DNA of 64,000 nucleotides from Roseicella sp. DB1501 (GTDB lineage: Bacteria; Pseudomonadota; Alphaproteobacteria; Acetobacterales; Acetobacteraceae), in the NCBI RefSeq assembly GCF_013112485.1, contig NZ_JABFHG010000009.1:1-64000 (forward strand). The letters are read 5' to 3'. The notes under the pieces are model-generated. The model was given only the letters and a program-made list of their open reading frames with translations, ran no database searches and had not been told where the DNA came from. Shown one piece after another: positions 26,734 to 34,458 of this stretch; the first letter of the stretch is position 1; the number at the start of each line of letters is the position of its first letter. Made by a program: the position numbers and the translations under genes.

Positions 26734-26759
26734 AGGGCCCGGGCGCCGCTCAGGCCCGT

Positions 26760-29012
26760 TCAGCCCTCCGCCCGCGCCGCATGGCCCGGCAGGGCGCGCG
26801 CCAGCGCCACGGCCAGGGCCTGGCGGTGATAGGGCTTGCGGAGCACGGCGACGGCGCCGGCATCCCGCCCCTCCAGCGGGCCGGCGCTGCCATAGCCGGT
26901 CGCCAGCAGATAGGGAATGCCGCGGGCGGCGAGCGCATCGGCCACCGGGAAGACCAGCTCGCCGCCGCCGAGATTGACGTCGAGCACCGCCGCGGCGAGG
27001 CGCGGCTCGGATTCCGCCAGCCGCCGCGCCTCGGCCAGGCTGCGCGCCGGCCCGACCACCTCGCAGCCGAGCTCGCGCAGCCCGGTCTCGAGTTCGAGTG
27101 CCAGCAGCGCCTCGTCCTCGGCGACCAGCACGCGCGGCGGCAGGCCACCCGGGTCGGTCCAGGCCGGCTGCGGCGCCACCGCCACCGGCTGGCCGGTCGC
27201 GGTCCGGATCGGACGCGCCGTGCCGTCCGGGGCGGCGCGAGCGGCTGGCAGGGTGAGGATGGCGCGCAGCCCGGCCGGCGCCCAGTCGAGCGCGAGCCGC
27301 GCCCCGAGCTGGCGCTCGGCGAGCTGGGTGACGAGCCGGATGCCGAAGCTGCGGCGGCCGGGAGGGCCGGCCAGGGCCGGGCCACCGCATTCGGTCCAGC
27401 TCAGGCGCAGCGCCTGGTCGGCGGGCAGGAATTCCCAGCCGATATGCACCTCGCCGCCGGGGACGGAGAGGGCGCCGTGCTTGACGGCATTCGTCGCCAG
27501 CTCGTGCAGCAGCATGGCGACGGGCTGCACCGCCTCGGCCGAGAGCCGGGCCGGCGGCCCGGCGAGCCGCACCTGCCCCATATGCGCGGGCAGCTCGCTC
27601 TCGGCCAGCGCCTGCAGCTCCGCCCCGGTCCAGGCGCCGCGGGCGAGCAGCGCATGCGCCCGCGCCATGGCGGTGATGCGGCCCTCGGCGGCGGCAGCGA
27701 AGGCGGCCGGCGTGACGTTGCGCGGCGCCAGGCGGATGAGGGAGAGGGCGACGGCGAGCGCGTTCTTGGCGCGGTGGTCCACCTCGCGCAGCAGCAGCAC
27801 CAGATGCTCCTCCGCCTCGCGCTTCGCCGCGGCCCGCGCCCGCAGCGCGGCGCCCGCCTCGGCCAGGGCGGCGCGCACCCGCGCGACCTCCCGCACCCGC
27901 GCCGGCGGGCGCTGCGGCGGCGGCTGGTCGCGCGCCACGGTGGCGGCATCGGCGCCGAGCGCCTCGATCTCCTCGCCGAGCCGGGCGCCGAGGGCGAGGG
28001 CGAGCAGCGCGGCAAGGGAGACGGCCAGCACCCCGCTCGCCGTGGCGATGAGGAGGGACCGCTGCAGCGGCCCATCGATGGCGGCGCGGGGCACGCTGAG
28101 CGTGAGCGTCCAGTTGCCGAAGGGCAGGCGGCGCAGCGCCGCGTAGGTCGGCACGCCGGTGCGGGAGACCGCCCGGATGGTCGCCGTCGCCTGGCCGCTC
28201 CGCTGGAAGGCGGCGATCCAGTCGATCGCCGACCGGGCGAGGAAGGTCTCCTGCTGCTGCGACCGGGCGATGATCAGGTGGCGATGGTCGATCAGCGTGG
28301 CGATCCAGCCGGCCGGCAGGGTCTGGCTGCTCAGCGCCATCCCGAGGCTCTCCGGCCGCAGGTTGGCGACGAGCAGGCCGGTCTGCGTTCCGGCCCTCTC
28401 GACCAGGATGGCGACGCTGATCACCGGCTCGCCGGCGACCGGCTCGGCGAGGAGCGGCGAGACATGCCGCGACCAGGCCTGCAGGGCGGCCGGGACCAGG
28501 GCCGAGGCCTCGATGGGCTGCAGCTCGGCATCCGGGGCGTGCGGCGATCCCGGCCGGCCAGCCGCGAGGGGGGACGCGGCCAGGGTGTTGAGATGCCGGC
28601 GCCCGGCCGCATCGAACAGCATGACGCTGTGCAGCACGCTCGGGCGGGCCTCGACCAGCGCGCGGGCGCGTTGCCGGAAGGGCTCGGCGCTGGTCCCGCC
28701 CGGCGCCCCGGCCAGGGCGTCGTCGATCGTGGGCGACCCGGCCAGCACGCCGAGGGCGGCGGCGGTGATCTGCAATTCCCGGTCGATATCGGCCTGCAAC
28801 GCCTCGGTGGTGCGGACCAGCTCGTGCAGGGCGGCGGTGCGGGCGCTGGCCGCGATCCACCAGGCGAGGCCGATGGCGAGCGCCAGCAGCGGCAGGCCGG
28901 TGACCAAGGCGAGGCCGAGCAGGTGCATGCGGAACCGCATCGGCCGGCGCTGCCGCGGGAGCGTCCCCGCGCGTGCCGGGGACGTCCGGGGCAGGCGCCC
29001 GCGACCATCCAT
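26760..29012 (-). CDS. HWE-family sensor histidine kinase with C-terminal receiver
   Basis: Kinase of 750 aa from the ATG at 29012 (29042 is also possible). Two transmembrane helices (LLGLALVTGLPLLALAIGLA and LLIATASGVLAVSLAALLAL) bracket an extracytoplasmic sensor of about 250 residues. The kinase core has the HWE pattern: LREVDHRAKNALAVALSLIR with the acceptor His, LHELATNAVKHGALS, and the WxE in LRLSWTECGG. The C-terminal receiver has VLVAEDEALLALELETGL, AAVLDVNLGG with the phospho-Asp, and VLRKPYHRQAL. HWE kinases often feed general-stress or light responses in alphaproteobacteria; the signal here is unknown. The gene is transcribed alone. Confidence 0.88.
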   Translation of the reverse strand: MDGRGRLPRTSPARAGTLPRQRRPMRFRMHLLGLALVTGLPLLALAIGLAWWIAASARTAALHELVRTTEALQADIDRELQITAAALGVLAGSPTIDDALAGAPGGTSAEPFRQRARALVEARPSVLHSVMLFDAAGRRHLNTLAASPLAAGRPGSPHAPDAELQPIEASALVPAALQAWSRHVSPLLAEPVAGEPVISVAILVERAGTQTGLLVANLRPESLGMALSSQTLPAGWIATLIDHRHLIIARSQQQETFLARSAIDWIAAFQRSGQATATIRAVSRTGVPTYAALRRLPFGNWTLTLSVPRAAIDGPLQRSLLIATASGVLAVSLAALLALALGARLGEEIEALGADAATVARDQPPPQRPPARVREVARVRAALAEAGAALRARAAAKREAEEHLVLLLREVDHRAKNALAVALSLIRLAPRNVTPAAFAAAAEGRITAMARAHALLARGAWTGAELQALAESELPAHMGQVRLAGPPARLSAEAVQPVAMLLHELATNAVKHGALSVPGGEVHIGWEFLPADQALRLSWTECGGPALAGPPGRRSFGIRLVTQLAERQLGARLALDWAPAGLRAILTLPAARAAPDGTARPIRTATGQPVAVAPQPAWTDPGGLPPRVLVAEDEALLALELETGLRELGCEVVGPARSLAEARRLAESEPRLAAAVLDVNLGGGELVFPVADALAARGIPYLLATGYGSAGPLEGRDAGAVAVLRKPYHRQALAVALARALPGHAARAEG

Positions 29013-29271
29013 CGAGTCCCGTTCGTCCCGTGCGACTTCCATTGCCAGGAATAGAATAGGGGATTGGCGGGCGGTGGAAGATCGGGCGCGGCTTGGTCGG
29101 CGCGTCGCGTCCCGGAAGGATCGCTGCGCGGGCCGCAGATGGCGGGCCGATACCTGGCGTCGGCGTTGTGGCGGTCCGGCTCGGCGGGCACTCCGCCGGC
29201 CCAGCCCTGCTGGCCCAGTTTTCGGAAGGGCCAGAGGAGCGGTAGCGCCGGGGCGCTGCCGCGCGCTTCGA

Positions 29272-29940
29272 TCAGTCGGCGGCGAGGGCCATCCGGCTGC
29301 GGTTCATGCGAGCGAGGACGTGATCCTCGGCCGCGTCCACCACCTGCTCGGTTTCCTCGGGCGTGAAGACATGCCCGGCACCCGGCAGGATACGGTAGTC
29401 GATGCTGATGCCCCGCTGGGTGTTCAGCTTGTCCACCAGCTTGCGGACCGAGCTTTCGGGCACGAGCTCGTCCTCTGCCCCATGATAGATCAGCCCGTTG
29501 CAGGGACAGGGGGCGAGGAAGCCGAAGTCGTAATGGCTGGCCGGGGCGGCGATGGAGACGAAGCCGCCCATCTCCGGCCGGCGCATCAGCAGCTGCATGC
29601 CGACATAGGCGCCGAAGGAGTAGCCGGCGACCCAGAGGCTGTGGGCATTGGGATTGACCGCCTGCAGGAAATCGAGCGCCGAGGCAGCGTCCGAGATCTC
29701 GCCGATGCCGCCGTCATAGCGGCCCTGGCTGCGGCCGACTCCGCGGAAGTTGAAGCGCAGGGTAGAAAACCCCATCGCCTGGAAGCGCTGATACAGTGCG
29801 TGAATGACCCGGTTGTTCATCGTCCCGCCATGCAGCGGGTGTGGATGAAGCAGGAGCGCGACCGGCGCGTTCGGCTGCTTGGAATGGTGGTAACGGCCTT
29901 CGAGCCGGCCATCGGGGCCGGCGAACATGACCTCAGGCAT
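29272..29940 (-). CDS. Alpha/beta hydrolase, COG2945-type
   Basis: Hydrolase of 222 aa. VALLLHPHPLHGGTMNNRVI contains the HPHPxxGG oxyanion block of the COG2945 group, and FSTLRFNFRGVGRSQGRYD the following strand. The nucleophile elbow is GYSFGAYVG (Ser about residue 107). NGLIYHGAEDELVPESSVRK supplies the acidic residue and GAGHVFTPEETEQV the His. Members are cytoplasmic esterase or lipase-like proteins with no well-defined substrate. The 222-aa length is normal for the family. Confidence 0.85.
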   Translation of the reverse strand: MPEVMFAGPDGRLEGRYHHSKQPNAPVALLLHPHPLHGGTMNNRVIHALYQRFQAMGFSTLRFNFRGVGRSQGRYDGGIGEISDAASALDFLQAVNPNAHSLWVAGYSFGAYVGMQLLMRRPEMGGFVSIAAPASHYDFGFLAPCPCNGLIYHGAEDELVPESSVRKLVDKLNTQRGISIDYRILPGAGHVFTPEETEQVVDAAEDHVLARMNRSRMALAAD

Positions 29941-30393
29941 CGTCCCTTGGGTCCAATTCCTGTTGCACCGGGTCTGCCCCGGCCGTCATCGCGGGCGGTA
30001 TCCCGCGCGAGAGCCCAGAGCGCGCCACGGCGCTTGGTGGGGAAGACCTGATCGACAACGCCCGGGCTCCCCTCGGCATTAGTGCACGATGCCGAGAGGA
30101 GCCCGGGAGAGTCGTTCGCTGGCCGGCCGGCGCCGAATCCGCCCCCAATTCTTGACTGGGGTAGTCGGATTAACTAGCCTGTCCGCCCAGGCGCCGCCTT
30201 TTCGCGCCAGGCCCGGAGGCTTCGGTACCGGTATCGTCCAGTCGCCCCTGGGACCGTCTCCCGTCCCCCAGGGTGGCGGGACTATAGAGACGCGGCAGCG
30301 AGTTTCATAACGGAATCAAGGCATGGCGCCCATGTTTCTCGCTCCTGGCCAGAATACCGACTACAATCTATCTATTAAAAGATAGGAATCGCC
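29941..30393. other. Intergenic region upstream of the IscR-like gene
   Basis: About 450 bases between divergent genes. It contains TTGACT-17-TAGCCT at 30152-30180, which resembles the arrangement at 14912-14940, and the promoter/operator at 30362-30385 described separately. No coding frame with family similarity is visible. Confidence 0.45.
30362..30385 (+). promoter_or_regulatory. Putative -10 box and operator of the IscR-like gene
   Basis: TACAAT at 30362-30367 matches the -10 consensus in five of six positions. It adjoins a perfect inverted repeat, CTATCT-ATTAAA-AGATAG, at 30368-30385, which ends 8 bases before the ATG at 30394 and overlaps the weak ribosome site (AGGAA). The position suits autoregulation by the Rrf2-type protein it precedes. 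Confidence 0.45.
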
Positions 30394-30888
30394 ATGCGCC
30401 TTTCCACTCGCGGGCGATATGCGGTCATGGCAATGGTCGAACTCGCGGTGCGACAGCAGCCGAATTCAACCAACATGCGTGATTGCCGGCCTGTCAGCCT
30501 TGCCGAGATCGCGCAAGCTCAACTCTTGTCGCTTGCCTATCTGGAACAGCTTTTCGGGCATCTGCGCCGCGCCGGCCTCGTCGCCTCGGCGCGCGGTCCC
30601 GGCGGCGGCTACCGCCTGGCGCGGCCGGCCGCGGCGATCACGGTCGCCGATATCGTCGAGGCGGTGGACGAACCGATCCGCGCCACCCGCTGCGAGGAGG
30701 GCTCGGCCGGCTGCCTCGGCGGCGAGCGCTGCCTGACCCATGATCTCTGGTCCGAGCTCGGCGAGCAGATCCGTCTCTTCCTCGCGCATGTCACGCTGGC
30801 CGATGTGGTGCGGCGGCAGGTGCAGGGGCGCGCCGTGCCGCCCGCCCCCGCCGAGACGGCCCTGCCGCTGACGGAGGCGGCGCAGTAG
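30394..30888 (+). CDS. iscR: Rrf2/IscR-family Fe-S cluster transcriptional regulator
   Basis: Regulator of 164 aa. The winged helix starts MRLSTRGRYAVMAMVELAVR, with VSLAEIAQAQLLSLAYLEQL as recognition region and ARGPGGGYRLARPA as the wing. The cluster ligands are present: CEEGSAGCLGGERCLTH gives three Cys and a His, close to the IscR pattern (one spacer is one residue longer). It should therefore sense [2Fe-2S] status. A cysteine desulfurase follows at once, the standard IscR-IscS order. The operator-like palindrome before the gene suggests autorepression. Confidence 0.85.
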   Translation: MRLSTRGRYAVMAMVELAVRQQPNSTNMRDCRPVSLAEIAQAQLLSLAYLEQLFGHLRRAGLVASARGPGGGYRLARPAAAITVADIVEAVDEPIRATRCEEGSAGCLGGERCLTHDLWSELGEQIRLFLAHVTLADVVRRQVQGRAVPPAPAETALPLTEAAQ

Positions 30889-30901
30889 CGCCGGGTCGGC
30901 C

Positions 30902-32008
30902 CTGAACCCGCTCTACCTCGACGCCAACGCCACCGAGCCGCTGCGGCCGGCGGCGCGGGCGGCCGCGATCGCGGCGCTGGAGGCGGGCGGCAACCCCTCC
31001 TCCGTGCATGCTGCTGGCCGCGCCGCCCGCCGGCTGCTGGAGACGGCGCGCGAGGCCGTCGCCGCCCGCTTCGGCGTCCGGCCCCGCGACACGGTCTTCA
31101 CCGGCGGCGGGACGGAGGCGAATGCGCTGGCGATCCGCGGCCTCGGCCGCGGCCGGCGCCTGCTGCGCGGCGCGACCGAGCATCCGGCGGTGCTGGCGGC
31201 GGCCGAGGCGGGCGAGACGATCCCGGTGCATCCCGACGGCACCGCCGATCTCGAGGCGCTGGCCCGGCTGTTGGCCGAAGGCGGCCCGGCCCTGGTCTGC
31301 CTGATGGCGGCGAACAACGAGACCGGCGTGCTGCACCCGCTGGCCGAGGCGGCGGCGCTCTGCCGCGCTGCCGGGGCGTTGCTGCATGTCGATGCGGTGC
31401 AGGCGGCCGGGCGGCTGCCGCTCTCCCTCGACGCGCTCGGCGCCGACAGCTTAGCGCTCTCCGGCCACAAGCTCGGCGGGCCTGCCGGGGCGGGGGCGCT
31501 GCTGCTGCGCCCGGGGCTCGATCTGCCGCCGCTGATCGCCGGCGGTGGGCAGGAGCGCGGCCGCCGCGGCGGCACCGAGCCGCTGCCGGCCATCGCCGGC
31601 CTCGCCGCCGCCCTGCTGCCGCCCGAGACGGCCGCGGCGGAGGCGGCGCGGCTGGCGGCGCTGCGCGACCGGATCGAGGCCGGCATCGCGGCGATGGCCC
31701 CGGAGGCGGTAATCGCCGGGGCGGCGGCGCCGCGCCTGCCGAATACGAGCTGCATCCTGCTGCCCGGCGCGCCGGCGGAGACGCAGGTGATCGCCCTCGA
31801 TCTGGCGGGCTTCCGCGTCTCGGCCGGGGCCGCCTGCTCCTCGGGCAAGGTGGCGCAGAGCCCGGTGCTGGCGGCGATGGGCCATGGCGCGCTGGCCGGC
31901 TGCGGCCTTCGCGTCTCGCTGCCCTGGGACGCGCCGGAGGATGCGCCGGAGCGGTTCCTCGCGGCCTGGGCGGCGATGCGGATGCGGCTGGGACAGCGCG
32001 CGGCCTGA
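30902..32008 (+). CDS. Cysteine desulfurase (NifS/IscS-like), probable CTG start
   Basis: PLP enzyme that takes sulfur from cysteine for Fe-S cluster assembly. LYLDANATEPLRPAARAA begins the fold, ANNETGVLHPLAEAA and LLHVDAVQAAGRLPLS follow, the PLP lysine is in ALSGHKLGGPAG, and the active Cys lies in SAGAACSSGKVAQSP. The conserved N-terminus lies upstream of the first GTG (31004). Between an in-frame TGA at 30869 and that GTG the only plausible start is CTG at 30902, 13 bases after the iscR stop. That gives 368 aa and implies translation coupled to iscR. Clusters may supply the local oxidoreductases. Confidence 0.82.
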   Translation: MNPLYLDANATEPLRPAARAAAIAALEAGGNPSSVHAAGRAARRLLETAREAVAARFGVRPRDTVFTGGGTEANALAIRGLGRGRRLLRGATEHPAVLAAAEAGETIPVHPDGTADLEALARLLAEGGPALVCLMAANNETGVLHPLAEAAALCRAAGALLHVDAVQAAGRLPLSLDALGADSLALSGHKLGGPAGAGALLLRPGLDLPPLIAGGGQERGRRGGTEPLPAIAGLAAALLPPETAAAEAARLAALRDRIEAGIAAMAPEAVIAGAAAPRLPNTSCILLPGAPAETQVIALDLAGFRVSAGAACSSGKVAQSPVLAAMGHGALAGCGLRVSLPWDAPEDAPERFLAAWAAMRMRLGQRAA

Positions 32009-32102
32009 GGTGCGGCGGCCCGACCTGCCGCCCCGATGCGCTGTCACGCTGACCTCCGTCTCGGGTAAGGTGGCGCCACGCCGCAGGATCGAGAGCAGCG
32101 CC

Positions 32103-32681
32103 ATGATGGGACATGCATGGAATGGCAGCGATGCGGGGCCGCGGCGCCGCTGGCGGGCCGTGACCTGGGGCGGCGCGGCGGCGCTGTTGCTGACCCCGCT
32201 GCTGGCCATGCAATTCACCCACGAAGTGCGTTGGACCGGATCGGATTTCGCGGCTTTCGGCCTCCTGCTCGCCTTGCCGCTCGGGGCGCTGGACCTGGCC
32301 ATGCGGCGGACGGAGAACGCGTCCTACCGCGCCGCGGCGGCATTGGCGCTCGGCGCCGCCGCCCTGATGACCTGGGTGAACCTCGCGGTCGGAATCGTCG
32401 GCAGTGAGGGCAACCCGCTCAACCTCGCCTTCTTCGGCGTGCTGGCCGTCGGAGTCCTCGGCGCCTGCATCGCCCGCTTCCGGCCGCGCGGCATGGCGCG
32501 CACCCTGGCCAGGATGGGCATCGCCCAGGCCCTGATTGCCCTGGCCGCCCTGATCGCGGGGTATCCCGAGGGTCTCCTGACCGGCGTCTTCGTCGTCGCC
32601 TGGATCGTCTCCGCCCGGTTGTTCCGGCGGGCCGCGGGAGAGCGGGCGGTCGTCGGCAAGGCGGGGATGCCGCCGGGCTGA
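32103..32681 (+). CDS. Hypothetical multi-span membrane protein
   Basis: Protein of 192 aa with about five hydrophobic helices: AVTWGGAAALLLTPLLAMQF, DFAAFGLLLALPLGALDLAM, AAAALALGAAALMTWVNLAV, LAFFGVLAVGVLGACIARF and IAQALIALAALIAGYPEGLL. The order matches small alphaproteobacterial inner-membrane proteins annotated only as hypothetical. No catalytic motif is seen. Two adjacent ATGs (32103, 32106) are possible starts. A perfect stem-loop follows the stop codon. Confidence 0.7.
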   Translation: MMGHAWNGSDAGPRRRWRAVTWGGAAALLLTPLLAMQFTHEVRWTGSDFAAFGLLLALPLGALDLAMRRTENASYRAAAALALGAAALMTWVNLAVGIVGSEGNPLNLAFFGVLAVGVLGACIARFRPRGMARTLARMGIAQALIALAALIAGYPEGLLTGVFVVAWIVSARLFRRAAGERAVVGKAGMPPG

Positions 32682-32685
32682 CGCA

Positions 32686-32708
32686 GCCAGCCGCAGGGCG
32701 CGGCTGGC
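32686..32708 (+). terminator. Stem-loop terminator after membrane protein
   Basis: GCCAGCCGC-AGGGC-GCGGCTGGC is a perfect 9-base stem with a 5-base loop starting 4 bases after the stop at 32681. No T tract follows. Confidence 0.6.
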
Positions 32709-32845
32709 CGGCGCGATGCCCTCGCCTGCGACGACTGGCATCCCGAGACGCTCGAGCAGCCGGCGCGATCGGGCTGCAGGAGCGACGCCGGCGCGATGGC
32801 AAGCCGGTCGAAGCTGCGATTCGGCAACTCCCCTTGCGGGTCCCG

Positions 32846-32904
32846 GACCATGATCCGCTCCACACAGGGTCGCGGATCATGGTCCAGGCTGTTGTTTGAT
32901 CGCG
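32846..32904 (+). repeat. Palindromic repeat R2, copy 1
   Basis: GGACCATGATCCGC (32846-32859) and GCGGATCATGGTCC (32873-32886) form a perfect 14-base inverted repeat around a 13-base loop, followed by AGGCTGTTGTTTGATCGCGT. The same block in reverse orientation lies at 62372-62432 (reverse complement there: GGACCATGATCC, GTTGTTTGAACGCTCTA). Confidence 0.75.
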
Positions 32905-32950
32905 TGAGTCACGCTTTCCGGTGAGTCCACCTCAAGCGACCACGCTTTAG
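32901..32950. repeat. Short palindromic repeat R3, copy 2
   Basis: CGCGTGAGTCACGC, GGTGAGTCCACCTCAAGCG, ACCACGCTTTAG: about 80 percent identical by eye to 26687-26733. GCGTGA-G-TCACGC is again a perfect 6-base hairpin. It directly follows R2 copy 1, so the two may be parts of one larger element. Confidence 0.65.
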
Positions 32951-33097
32951 CGAATCCCGACAGCGAACCGGATTGAGTGGCGGACCGCGAAGCGTATCGG
33001 AGCCCGTGGTCGAGACCGAAGGCGCGGCGCCGAAACCTGTCATCGCCCGCGCGTTGAAGGGGACGCCTGCACGAGATGCGCAGGCCGACACCGACAG

Positions 33098-33159
33098 GGT
33101 TGTAGCTTGGCCGGATGCCTCTCAGGCAAAATACAACCTCTTTCATAACAAGATATAAT
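33098..33159 (+). promoter_or_regulatory. Putative promoter and dyad operator of the inositol cluster
   Basis: A perfect TATAAT -10 box lies at 33154-33159. Just upstream, GGTTGTA (33098-33104) and TACAACC (33132-33138) form a 7-base inverted repeat that encloses a second one, TGCCT-CTC-AGGCA (33116-33128). The -35 position (about 33130, AATACA at 18-base spacing) overlaps the right arm, a typical place for a regulator site. The region is A/T-rich compared with flanking genes. The first gene starts at 33255, leaving a leader of about 90 bases. Confidence 0.5.
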
Positions 33160-33254
33160 CGGAATGAGTCGCCAAAGATTCTTTGCACGGCGACGTGATT
33201 GGCAGAAATCCAAAGGGCTCCATTTTTCAGACTGTGAAACGCCAGGAAATTTAA

Positions 33255-34445
33255 ATGTCGGTTTCTTCGACTGGTCGCCGCCTTGGTGTGGCAATCGTAG
33301 GATTGGGCGGTGCAGTTGCTACAACGGCGGTAGCCGGGATTGAAACCATCCGACGCGGTTCCAATCACGCCGAAGGATTGCCGCTGGCTGATCTGTCCCT
33401 GCCGGGACTGGCCGAGTATCGGGACATGGTCTTCGGCGGCTGGGATCTCGACGACTCTCACCTTGCCGCCGCCGCGCAGCATCATCGCGTGCTGACGGAG
33501 ACGCAGCTTTCCGAAACCGGCGAGGCGCTGTCCCGCATCCGCCCCTGGCCGGCGGTGAGCAGCCGCGCCTTCTGCAAGGGCGTCACAGGCACGCATGCGC
33601 ATGCGGCTTCGGGCCATCGCGCGGCCGTCAGGGCGATCGCCGACGACCTCCTCCGCTTTCGCGACAGCAGCGACGTCGATGGCGTGGTGATGATCAACCT
33701 TGCCTCGACCGAGCGGACGCCGGCCGATGACGGCGCGCTGCATTCGCTCGACGCTTTCGAGCATGCGCTGGACAACGACGATCCCACCATCGGTCCCGCC
33801 ATGCTCTACGCCTATGCCGCGATCGAAACCGGCATTCCCTATGGCAACTTCACGCCGTCCCTCGCCGCCGATGCGCCGGCGCTGAAGGAATTTGCGCGCA
33901 TCCGCAACGTCCCGGTCGCCGGCAAGGACGGCAAGACGGGCCAGACGATGATCAAGACAGTGCTGGCGCCTGCCCTGAAGGCGCGTGCGCTGCACGTGGA
34001 TGGCTGGTTCAGCACGAACATCCTCGGCAACCGTGACGGCGAGGCGTTGCGCGATCCCCACAGCCTCGCCTCCAAGCTCGATACGAAGGGCAGCGTGCTG
34101 GACAGCATCCTCGGCTACCATGTCGAGGACCATCTGGTGGACATCCGGTACTACCGGCCGCGCGGCGACGACAAGGAAGCCTGGGACAATATCGACGTCT
34201 CCGGCTTCCTCGGCCAGCGGATGCAGATCAAGGTGAACTTCCTCTGCAAGGACAGCGTGCTCGCCGCCCCGCTCGCCCTGGAGATCGCCCGCGTCCTCGA
34301 CCTTGCGCAGCAGCGCGGCGAGGGCGGCGTGCAGGAGCAGCTCTCGGTCTTCTTCAAGGCGCCGATGGTGGCGAATGGCCATGCGCCGGAGCACGCCTTC
34401 CATGTGCAGGAGCGGATGCTGATGGACTGGCTGGGGGCGCGTTGA
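33255..34445 (+). CDS. ino1: Inositol-3-phosphate synthase family protein
   Basis: Predicted NAD-dependent cyclisation of glucose 6-phosphate to 1D-myo-inositol 3-phosphate, 396 aa. The Rossmann block VAIVGLGGAVATT is at residues 12-24. PYGNFTPSLAAD (195-206), AGKDGKTGQTMIKTVLAPAL (222-241), including the catalytic-site lysines, and WFSTNILGNRDGEAL are typical of the myo-inositol-phosphate synthase family. AGGAAA precedes the ATG. It is the first gene of a 13-gene run ending at 47170, so it likely supplies inositol phosphate to that pathway; the glycosyltransferase and deacetylase downstream fit that role. Confidence 0.9.
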   Translation: MSVSSTGRRLGVAIVGLGGAVATTAVAGIETIRRGSNHAEGLPLADLSLPGLAEYRDMVFGGWDLDDSHLAAAAQHHRVLTETQLSETGEALSRIRPWPAVSSRAFCKGVTGTHAHAASGHRAAVRAIADDLLRFRDSSDVDGVVMINLASTERTPADDGALHSLDAFEHALDNDDPTIGPAMLYAYAAIETGIPYGNFTPSLAADAPALKEFARIRNVPVAGKDGKTGQTMIKTVLAPALKARALHVDGWFSTNILGNRDGEALRDPHSLASKLDTKGSVLDSILGYHVEDHLVDIRYYRPRGDDKEAWDNIDVSGFLGQRMQIKVNFLCKDSVLAAPLALEIARVLDLAQQRGEGGVQEQLSVFFKAPMVANGHAPEHAFHVQERMLMDWLGAR

Positions 34446-34458
34446 GACCCAGCCGGTG

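Larger units (their letters stand above)
32682..33254. other. Long intergenic region before the inositol cluster
   Basis: About 570 bases without a convincing gene. It holds a terminator (32686-32708), palindromic repeats R2 and R3 (32846-32950) and the promoter region of the inositol cluster (33098-33159). Minus-strand open frames crossing it carry no conserved sequence. Confidence 0.6.

Noticed and set aside
26703-29054. 783-aa plus-strand frame opposite the HWE kinase
   Set aside because: Same compositional shadow; Arg/Gly/Gln-rich with no conserved blocks, while the minus strand has all kinase motifs.
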